Source: Haliovirga abyssi
Lineage (GTDB): Bacteria > Fusobacteriota > Fusobacteriia > Fusobacteriales > Haliovirgaceae
Reading direction: 5' to 3'
Length of the DNA: 64,000 bases
NCBI RefSeq assembly: GCF_030295325.1
Contig: NZ_AP027060.1
Coordinates: 186,001 to 250,000 of the forward strand
Both the position numbers and the translations under genes were made by a program. Each line of letters begins with the position of its first letter. Position 1 is the stretch's first letter. Below the pieces are notes generated by a model. That model did no database searches and had not been told where the DNA came from. It worked only from the letters and a program-made list of their open reading frames with translations. Of this stretch, positions 53,498-61,600 are shown piece after piece.

Positions 53498-53628
53498 TGC
53501 AGAAAGAGTCGTCTTTTACCTGCAGAAACTGTCGTTAGTTGTGCAGAAGAAGTCGCTTTTTGCTGCAGAAAAGGTCGTCTTTTAACGCAGAATCTGTCGT
53601 CTTTTGTGCAGAAAGTGTCGTTAGTTAG
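53498..53628. repeat. Six iterons, unit 1
   Basis: Same consensus and spacing as 41982-42111. Confidence 0.9.
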
Positions 53629-53804
53629 GAGATATATCCCTTTATTTACAGGGCTTCCAGCTACCTTAAACCTTATTAAACATATATTAAACAAAACCTA
53701 CAACAGGTGAAATTTAAATTTTTTTTATTTTTTTTAATATTTTTTTATTTCTGTTGTATTTTTTTGAAAAATTTATAAATGAAAAGAAAAACCAGAAGAG
53801 GAAA

Positions 53805-53939
53805 TTAATCCTCCTCTGGCTCATAATCTGGACAATCTTCTGGTGAACAGAAATATTTACAATTATCTTGAATAAGTATGCAACCTAATGCTCCATCATC
53901 GCATATATCAAAATACTTACAAGGTCTAATCTCTTCCAT
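53805..53939 (-). CDS. 44-aa Cys-rich protein, unit 1
   Basis: Homologue of 42282-42416 with all six cysteines and start MEEIRPCKYF. AGGAGGTGG precedes ATG 53939. Confidence 0.7.
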   Translation of the reverse strand: MEEIRPCKYFDICDDGALGCILIQDNCKYFCSPEDCPDYEPEED

Positions 53940-53969
53940 CTTTTCCACCTCCTTTTTTCTTTACAAGCC

Positions 53970-54064
53970 TCACGAGTAAAGGAAGGAAGTCAAAAGCAGA
54001 GTTTGAAATTTTTTTAAGCATTAAAAAAATTTCAAAAAGCTTTTTACTTCCTAACGGCTCGTGA
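53970..54064. other. Long imperfect hairpin, unit 1
   Basis: Same nested stems as 42447-42541. Confidence 0.65.
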
Positions 54065-54102
54065 TACAATCGAAAGAAAAGGAGTGGAAAACACAAAAAA
54101 AG

Positions 54103-54137
54103 AAAAATCCCAGCTTTTTATCCTGCTGGGATTTTTT
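54103..54137. terminator. Terminator repeat left of the toxin-antitoxin pair, unit 1
   Basis: Same hairpin as 48057-48091. Confidence 0.8.
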
Positions 54138-54249
54138 CATTATTCAATTTGCTTTGAACATTCCAAAATACCCATTTGCGAAACTCATTTTTTTAAAAAA
54201 TTAGTGTCGCTGTGCTCATATTTTTTGACAAATATAATTATAAATGGTA

Positions 54250-54281
54250 TTATATAATTATAGAATTCAATAATTATATAA
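54250..54281 (+). promoter_or_regulatory. Toxin-antitoxin operator, unit 1
   Basis: Same 12-bp-arm inverted repeat as 48204-48235. Confidence 0.6.
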
Positions 54282-54294
54282 CGAGGTGATAAAA

Positions 54295-54555
54295 ATGAAT
54301 AGAAAAAGTATAGTTATGGACAAAGAATTATGGGAGCATTTAAAAATTTTTAAAGAATTACATAAAAAAAGTATAAGTTTTATTATCAGAGAGGCTGTAA
54401 AAAAATATTTAGAAGAAAAAACAAAAAATGATTTAGCTTATAAAATGCGAGTATTAACTCCTTATGTAGATGATAAAGAACAAGAAGAAATAAAAAATAT
54501 ATTATCAAATTTAACTAAAGAAGATTTAGAAACAGGTGAAATAATTGAAATATAA
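54295..54555 (+). CDS. RHH-type antitoxin, unit 1
   Basis: 86 aa, identical by eye to the copy at 48249-48509. Confidence 0.85.
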   Translation: MNRKSIVMDKELWEHLKIFKELHKKSISFIIREAVKKYLEEKTKNDLAYKMRVLTPYVDDKEQEEIKNILSNLTKEDLETGEIIEI

Positions 54556-54823
54556 ATTAAAATTATCTAAAAAAGCAGTCAAATTTTTAAATAAACATTC
54601 AAATGAAAAGAAAAAAATTATAAATATTTTTAAAGAAATAATGCCTAATTACGAAAAAGCTTTAAAAAAATATGATATAAAACAATTAAAAGGAACTCTT
54701 GAGGAAACATACAGATTAAGAATTGGAAAATATAGAGTTATTTATAAAATATATAATGATATTTTAGTTGTATATGTTTTAGCTATAGGAAGTAGAGGAG
54801 ATATTTATAAAAATTTAAAATAA
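54545..54823 (+). CDS. RelE/ParE-family toxin, unit 1
   Basis: 92 aa with a TTG start; differs from the unit 2 copy by one residue seen (NEKKKI for NEKEKI). Confidence 0.87.
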   Translation: MKYKLKLSKKAVKFLNKHSNEKKKIINIFKEIMPNYEKALKKYDIKQLKGTLEETYRLRIGKYRVIYKIYNDILVVYVLAIGSRGDIYKNLK

Positions 54824-54847
54824 AACCATTTTTTTACTTTATAAAAG

Positions 54848-54883
54848 AAAAATCCCAGCTTTTTATCCTGCTGGGATTTTTTT
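54848..54883 (+). terminator. Terminator repeat right of the toxin-antitoxin pair, unit 1
   Basis: Same hairpin as 48802-48837; the conserved tail follows to 55107. Confidence 0.8.
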
Positions 54884-55107
54884 CATTATTCAATTTGCTT
54901 TTAATTTCTTTTAAAATGTACTTTAAATTCATTCTAAGGCTTCTTTTTTGTTTTTTAGTATTTAGGAACTGCCTTTGCTTTTAAAACCTCATATACGGAA
55001 AATTCATTTCCTTAACTTCTCCACTTACCATTAAATTAATTTTGCGTAATTGAGGATAGGGGAGAGTTTGAGAGGGTAAGGAACTAAGTTCCTTTTCTCC
55101 CTCTCAA

Positions 55108-55297
55108 GATATCCTTGCCCAAGTACCATATATCCACGCTCCCTCCCCACATCAAACGTTTAGTGGGGAGGAATCAAAGGTGGGGCACTCCTCAAAAGCA
55201 GGAGCGAGCACATAATACCACATTATCGGATGCTCTAAGGAGAGCGCAGTCTCGACGGCTGCGTCGGATAATGTTTATTATGTAGCGAGCGGATAGG
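55108..55297. repeat. GC-rich structured element, copy 4
   Basis: As 35880-36069, with G-U pairing in the GCAGTC/GGCTGC stem and AGTACCATAT for AGTGCTATAT near one edge. Confidence 0.75.
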
Positions 55298-55326
55298 TGA
55301 GGCTTGGGAATATTATTTGGGCTATT

Positions 55327-55518
55327 TTAAATTATACTTTCCTCTATACAAGTTTTTACTACTTTTCTAATAGTACCTTCTCCAAAATCTCCACCAATAG
55401 AATATGTGATTTTTAAAATTTTTTTTGTTTTTTCTAATAATTTATTATCATCTATATCGATTTTTAATTCTTCTTTTAATATTGCTTTAGTTAGATTTAT
55501 GTCATTCTTATTATACAT
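55327..55518 (-). CDS. Candidate immunity protein D, 63 aa
   Basis: This small, charged helical protein (LTKAILKEELKIDIDDNKLLEKTKKILKITYS..) starts 19 nt after the stop of the truncated Rhs gene with AGAGGTG upstream. Its position is that of an immunity gene, but 63 aa is short and I do not recognise the family. Confidence 0.6.
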   Translation of the reverse strand: MYNKNDINLTKAILKEELKIDIDDNKLLEKTKKILKITYSIGGDFGEGTIRKVVKTCIEESII

Positions 55519-55537
55519 TATTTCACCTCTTTTAGTT

Positions 55538-58171
55538 TTATTTCAATATTTCTATATCATCTAAATGAATTGACATATTTGTAATTGCTTGAGTTGCTCC
55601 GCCTTCCCCAAACTTTGGAAAATCTTTTGTAAGTGGTTCTAAATAATTAGTTGTATTCCATTTCCCATACGGAATTCTTATATCATCTAATAATTGTAAA
55701 GTATCAAACGAAGCCCTAATAGAAGCATCATGAGGTACTTGTAATTTTCCAGGAGAAGGAATATCATATTTTTCAAAACTAAAATATGTCCCGTTTGTAT
55801 TAGAAGGTATTTTCATACTATTTTGCATTTCCTCTAAATATGTCGCATCTTTAGATACATACCTATATCCAGTAGAAGGAATAACATCTCCATTTGATTT
55901 TACATAAAAATCAGCTTTTGGCTTTGTTATATTTTTCAACTCAGCATTATAGGATTTAGCTCTATCAAAAGCTCCTGCATTTTCCATTCCCATTCCTAAT
56001 GCAAATGCAGAAAACTCTCCAAAATTATAAGCTCCTGAATTAAAATTAACACTACTATTTGTTCCCATTAATTCTCTAATATGATATGTCAATCCAAAGG
56101 AAAGCGTATCTCCCATTCCTGCACTAAAATCTGCAAATGTATAAATTATATCTGCAGCATCATGCCCCGACGGATCGACATACCTAATAGGATTCCCTTT
56201 TGAGTAGCCATATAAGTTCAAACTAAGCGGCTCCTTAATATCGCCCTTGTACGTATCACGACTTATAAATCGTCTTATCTCCGGGCTATAATATCTTGCT
56301 CTTAGATACTGCAATCCACTCTCTTCATCTGTATATTCTCCTGAATATCTAAATGGATTTTTTATGTCTTCTTCTATTTTAAGCTCTTTCCCATACTTAT
56401 CATATTCATAATTATTTTTTATTGTTCCTGACGAATCAAATAGTTTTAGTGTATCTCCATGACTATTTTTCAAATAACCATAGTTTTTCCCATTTATTTC
56501 TCTTCCTATTATTCCTCTTAATCCAAATAAATTTCTTTTTATTTCTCCATTTGATATGTCATTTATAATTTTATTATTTGAATAATAAAATTTTGTTTCT
56601 AATCCATTTACTGCTTTTGACTTCCTTTGATTTGTTGGATAATATTTATATATTCCCGTTATCCCTCTTTTTATATCATTATATTTTGTAAGCCTATTTT
56701 CTATATTATATTTATAAGCTTCTGTTTTTTCTCCATTTATTGACTTATTTAGCAGATTTCCATTATCATCATATTCAAATGAATTTTTTTCTTTTTTACA
56801 TTCCCATATATTATTATTTGATTTTACTCCTTTCCATTTTGTTATATTTATCAACTCATCATCTTCGTTATAATTATACCACAAACCGCCTGTTTCATTC
56901 CAGTTATTATTAACTTTTACTTTATATTTTTCCATACTTATATTTCCCGAAGTTGTATATGTATAGCCCCTATCAATACTATCATTCCCATTATTAATTT
57001 TTAAGTTTCTAATAAGTCTATTCACTCCATCATACATATATATGTTTTTTTGATTAGATATATTATTGATTTCAGTTGTTAAATTTCCTACTTTATCATA
57101 ATCATAAGTATAATCTAAACTCTTCTTTTCATTTAAAGTCCCTTGTAAAGTCATTAAATTTCCAATATCATATGTATATTCTTCAGAATATATAGTTTTT
57201 TTATCTTTTTTTTCTTCTAACTTTTCTAATTTATTATTCATGTAATATTGATATTCTATTTTTTCATCCGTTTCATTATTATCATATATTTTCCATAATC
57301 TATTTCTAGTATCATATATATATTTATAATATTTATTGGTTATATCAGTAACTTTTTTTATGTTTCCATTTTTATTGTACTCATACTTTACGCTTTTTCC
57401 ATCTGGATATACTAACTCTTTTAAGCTACCATCATTATAATATTTATAATTTAATGATTCTTTCTCTAATGAGTTAATAACCTCTTTTATTGAACCATCA
57501 TCATAATATTTATATTCTTTTATTTTATTATCTTCTTCTATTTTATTTTTATAAACATATTGCAATCTATTATAACTATCATATGTATAATAGAATTCTT
57601 GTAATTTCTTGTCTTTTTTATAGATTATATTCCCCAAATAATCGTACTTATAAATATTTGTTTTACCTTTTATTTCTATATTATATAAATCACCTTCATC
57701 TATTTTCCCTTGTTCTGCTTTATTTATACCTTTCAAAACTTCTGAATTTAGTTTTCCTATTTCTTTTATTAATTCTCCTCTTTTATTATATTGCTTTACT
57801 ATACTCCCCCTTGGAGTTAATATTTTAATTATATTTCCAAGTAAATCATAATAGTATTTTATATATATTTTTTCTGTTGGAATTTCTACTTTTATTAATC
57901 TTTCTAACGAATCATAATAATATATAGTTTTAACATCTCTAGCATTTATTATCGTTTTTATTTTTCTAAATCCAGTTATCCAATCTATTTTTTCTTTATT
58001 TGATATATGTTCATTTGAAGATAATTTTTTTATTATATCTTCTGCATTATTTACTTTTGTTAATAATTCTTTAAATGATATTTTCTTCCCACTAAATGTA
58101 CATTGAAATTGCAAATTATCATTAGGGGGTCTTTTTTTCATACTCATAACCTTCCGGTTCTTTGTGTCCAC
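55538..58171 (-). CDS. Truncated Rhs protein carrying toxin tip D
   Basis: 877 codons. After about 17 unrelated residues (MDTKNRKVMSMKKRPPN), the next 645 or so match the C-terminal half of the Rhs core at 58595-64000 almost exactly (DNA repeat 56190-58124 against 59250-61184), with YD repeats and the core end EESGLQYLRARYYSPEIRRFISRDTYKGD...GNPIRYVDPSGH. The tip (about 660-877) ends in ADFYVKSNGDVIPSTGYRY...GTYFSF...RASFDTLQLLDDIRIPYGKW...FGEGGATQAI; I recall this domain from Rhs ends but cannot assign an activity (an ADP-ribosyltransferase-like fold is possible). It lacks the N-terminal half and a delivery domain. Confidence 0.82.
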   Translation of the reverse strand: MDTKNRKVMSMKKRPPNDNLQFQCTFSGKKISFKELLTKVNNAEDIIKKLSSNEHISNKEKIDWITGFRKIKTIINARDVKTIYYYDSLERLIKVEIPTEKIYIKYYYDLLGNIIKILTPRGSIVKQYNKRGELIKEIGKLNSEVLKGINKAEQGKIDEGDLYNIEIKGKTNIYKYDYLGNIIYKKDKKLQEFYYTYDSYNRLQYVYKNKIEEDNKIKEYKYYDDGSIKEVINSLEKESLNYKYYNDGSLKELVYPDGKSVKYEYNKNGNIKKVTDITNKYYKYIYDTRNRLWKIYDNNETDEKIEYQYYMNNKLEKLEEKKDKKTIYSEEYTYDIGNLMTLQGTLNEKKSLDYTYDYDKVGNLTTEINNISNQKNIYMYDGVNRLIRNLKINNGNDSIDRGYTYTTSGNISMEKYKVKVNNNWNETGGLWYNYNEDDELINITKWKGVKSNNNIWECKKEKNSFEYDDNGNLLNKSINGEKTEAYKYNIENRLTKYNDIKRGITGIYKYYPTNQRKSKAVNGLETKFYYSNNKIINDISNGEIKRNLFGLRGIIGREINGKNYGYLKNSHGDTLKLFDSSGTIKNNYEYDKYGKELKIEEDIKNPFRYSGEYTDEESGLQYLRARYYSPEIRRFISRDTYKGDIKEPLSLNLYGYSKGNPIRYVDPSGHDAADIIYTFADFSAGMGDTLSFGLTYHIRELMGTNSSVNFNSGAYNFGEFSAFALGMGMENAGAFDRAKSYNAELKNITKPKADFYVKSNGDVIPSTGYRYVSKDATYLEEMQNSMKIPSNTNGTYFSFEKYDIPSPGKLQVPHDASIRASFDTLQLLDDIRIPYGKWNTTNYLEPLTKDFPKFGEGGATQAITNMSIHLDDIEILK
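56190..58124. repeat. 1.9-kb direct repeat of Rhs core, copy 1
   Basis: Almost identical to 59250-61184 at a constant offset of 3,060 bp. Homology stops exactly at the hinge GGATTCCC on one side and at 58124/61184 on the other. Confidence 0.9.
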
Positions 58172-58234
58172 TAGCTTAGCTAGTGGTTTTCTTTTTTTAT
58201 TAATAAAAAAACTGGAGATTAAATTCCAGTTTTC
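58168..58234. terminator. Two hairpins between immunity E and the truncated Rhs gene
   Basis: 58206-58234: AAAACTGGA..TCCAGTTTT with a T-run on the minus strand, a terminator for the main Rhs-immunity transcript. 58168-58186: CCACTAGCT-T-AGCTAGTGG, followed by T-rich DNA only on the plus strand; it overlaps the GTG at 58171. Confidence 0.7.
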
Positions 58235-58313
58235 TTATCCTCATAAATTAAATTCTTTCTCCTCATAATCTATGATTAACTACTCTAAATAGTTTGCAGT
58301 ATTCCATAATAAA

Positions 58314-58631
58314 TTATATCAACTCATTATATTTCCGAGCTAATTTTAATAAGGCACTCCCTAATTCAGAGTATATATCCCAAGAATCCACTATGTTTCT
58401 TGTATATGATGGCAAAAATAACTTTGGTGACATCTTTGTTTTCATCTTTTCAAGCTCTGCTAGTATTCTTTCCAATTCATTTTGAGAAGGAATTAACTCT
58501 GAACTATTATCTTCTCTTTTTATTTTTAATATTTCTTTATTTATCCTAATTTCTAATTCATCAATCATATTAATAACTTTCATTTTCTTTTTTTCTACGG
58601 CATTATTAAATTTTGTCTTTGTACCCACCAT
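58314..58631 (-). CDS. Candidate immunity protein E
   Basis: This 105-aa helical protein overlaps the end of the large Rhs gene by 37 nt, with AGGAGGTGA 7 nt before its ATG. The C-terminal pattern PSYTRNIVDSWDIYSELGSALLKLARKY resembles small proteins I have seen after Rhs tips ending like this one. It is probably the antidote for tip E. Confidence 0.75.
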   Translation of the reverse strand: MVGTKTKFNNAVEKKKMKVINMIDELEIRINKEILKIKREDNSSELIPSQNELERILAELEKMKTKMSPKLFLPSYTRNIVDSWDIYSELGSALLKLARKYNELI

Positions 58632-61600
58632 TGCATTTCACCTCCTGTATATTGCAACCCATAATTTAATTGAGATGCTGCTTTGCCTGTTATTATTTGA
58701 GTTCCTGCTTGCACTTGCCATTGTTGTAATCCTGTCATAAGATTCCAATTTGGAGGAAGAGCTAAACCATATCTATTTGTTAAATTTGTAAAAGTAGGAA
58801 ATAAATATGATCCTGATTTATAAGCTTTTTCCCCAAAATCATGAAACCTCAATCCATAAGTAGCTGTATCTGCAGTTTTCATATTAATTGTTCCTTCTTT
58901 AAAAGATTGCAATATATTAATTCTTTGTTCTCTGCCAACTCCAATATTTTGTAGATATTTTGAAGCTTGTTTTACCCCTGCGTAGGAATCCTTAGTTATT
59001 AATTCACCACTTTCTGCTGCTACTGTAGGTAATAAAAACATTTGAGCAGCATATCCCCCAAGTAAAGTTAATGCCGTTTTATCATAAGTATCTCTTGTCC
59101 ACATCGAAGATAAAAACAACGGCATTAAATACAAGCTATTATCTGTATCAATATATTTATTTGCCCAATATTCACTAGCATATTCTCCTGCTTTTGTCCC
59201 CAAAAATCCATATTCTGCACTATTTCCGGTCGGATCCACATAACTAATCGGATTCCCTTTTGAGTAGCCATATAAGTTCAAACTAAGCGGCTCCTTAATA
59301 TCTCCATTATATGTATCACGACTTATAAATCGTCTTATCTCCGGGCTATAATATCTAGCTCTTAGATACTGCAATCCACTCTCTTCATCTGTATATTCTC
59401 CTGAATATCTAAATGGATTTGTTATGTCTTCTTCTATTTTAAGCTCTTTCCCATACTTATCATATTCATAATTATTTTTTATTGTTCCTGACGAATCAAA
59501 TAGTTTTAGTGTATCTCCATGACTATTTTTCAAATAACTATAGTTTTTCCCATTTATTTCTCTTCCTATTATTCCTCTTAATCCAAATAAATTTCTTTTT
59601 ATTTCTCCATTTGATATGTCATTTATAATTTTATTATTTGAATAATAAAATTTTGTTTCTAATCCATTTACTGCTTTTGACTTCCTTTGATTTGTTGGAT
59701 AATATTTATATATTCCCGTTATTCCTCTTTTTATATCATTATATTTTGTAAGCCTATTTTCTATATTATATTCATAAGCTTCTGTTTTTTCTCCATTTAT
59801 TGACTTATTTCGCAGATTTCCATTATCGTCATATTCAAATGAATTTTTTTCTTTTTTACATTCCCATATATTATTATTTGATTTTACTCCTTTCCATTTT
59901 GTTATATTTATCAACTCATCATCTTCGTTATAATTATACCACAAACCGCCTGTTTCATTCCAGTTATTATTAACTTTTACTTTATATTTTTCCATACTTA
60001 TATTTCCCGAAGTTGTATATGTATAGCCCCTATCAATACTATCATTCCCATTATTAATTTTTAAGTTTCTAATAAGTCTATTCACTCCATCATACATATA
60101 TATGTTTTTTTGATTAGATATATTATTGATTTCAGTTGTTAAATTTCCTACTTTATCATAATCATAAGTATAATCTAAACTCTTCTTTTCATTTAAAGTC
60201 CCTTGTAAAGTCATTAAATTTCCAATATCATATGTATATTCTTCAGAATATATAGTTTTTTTATCTTTTTTTTCTTCTAACTTTTCTAATTTATTATTCA
60301 TGTAATATTGATATTCTATTTTTTCATCCGTTTCATTATTATCATATATTTTCCATAATCTATTTCTAGTATCATATATATATTTATAATATTTATTGGT
60401 TATATCAGTAACTTTTTTTATGTTTCCATTTTTATTGTACTCATACTTTACGCTTTTTCCATCTGGATATACTAACTCTTTTAAGCTACCATCATTATAA
60501 TATTTATAATTTAATGATTCTTTCTCTAATGAGTTAATAACCTCTTTTATTGAACCATCATCATAATATTTATATTCTTTTATTTTATTATCTTCTTCTA
60601 TTTTATTTTTATAAACATATTGCAATCTATTATAACTATCATATGTATAATAGAATTCTTGTAATTTCTTGTCTTTTTTATAGATTATATTCCCCAAATA
60701 ATCGTACTTATAAATATTTGTTTTACCTTTTATTTCTATATTATATAAATCACCTTCATCTATTTTCCCTTGTTCTGCTTTATTTATACCTTTCAAAACT
60801 TCTGAATTTAGTTTTCCTATTTCTTTTATTAATTCTCCTCTTTTATTATATTGCTTTACTATACTCCCCTTTGGAGTTAATATTTTGATTATATTTCCAA
60901 GTAAATCATAATAGTATTTTATATATATTTTTTCTGTTGGAATTTCTACTTTTATTAATCTTTCTAACGAATCATAATAATATATAGTTTTAACATCTCT
61001 AGCATTTATTATCGTTTTTATTTTTCTAAATCCAGCTATCCAATCTATTTTTTCTTTATTTGATATATGTTCATTTGAAGATAATTTTTTTATTATATCT
61101 TCTGCATTATTTACTTTTGTTAATAATTCTTCAAATGATATTTTCTTCCCACTAAATGTACATTGAAATTGCAAATTATCATTATTATCGTAAACATTCC
61201 AATTATGATTTCCTTCTTCATCTATATTCACTTTTACCCTGTTAAACTTATATTGGCTATCCAAATATTTTATTCTTTTTTCTGGAATAATTCCATTATT
61301 TGTTTTGGGATATATTATTTTTGTATTCCTATTTAGTTCGTCGTATTTATAGATAATTTTGTTATCTTCTGCATCTGACTCTGAATTTAATCTTCCTATT
61401 TCATCATATTCATATCCTTTTATTTTATTCCATTCGTTATTCTTATATTCCAAAATTTCTTTTATATTATCATATATATCATATTTTAACTTTACTTTAT
61501 ATATTCCATCATTAGCATATTCTGCTTTCTTTTCCATTATTATTTCTCTTTGTGTATCATCATATTTTATCTCTTTGTCAAAAATCTTATCACCTGAATT

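Larger units (their letters stand above)
50125..56197 (-). mobile_element. Integrated plasmid-like unit 1 (tip D plus backbone)
   Basis: Hinge-to-hinge length about 6.07 kb: tip D (fused in frame to the truncated Rhs core), immunity D, structured element, toxin-antitoxin pair and the full backbone. By the serial-integration model this would be the latest arrival. Confidence 0.72.
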
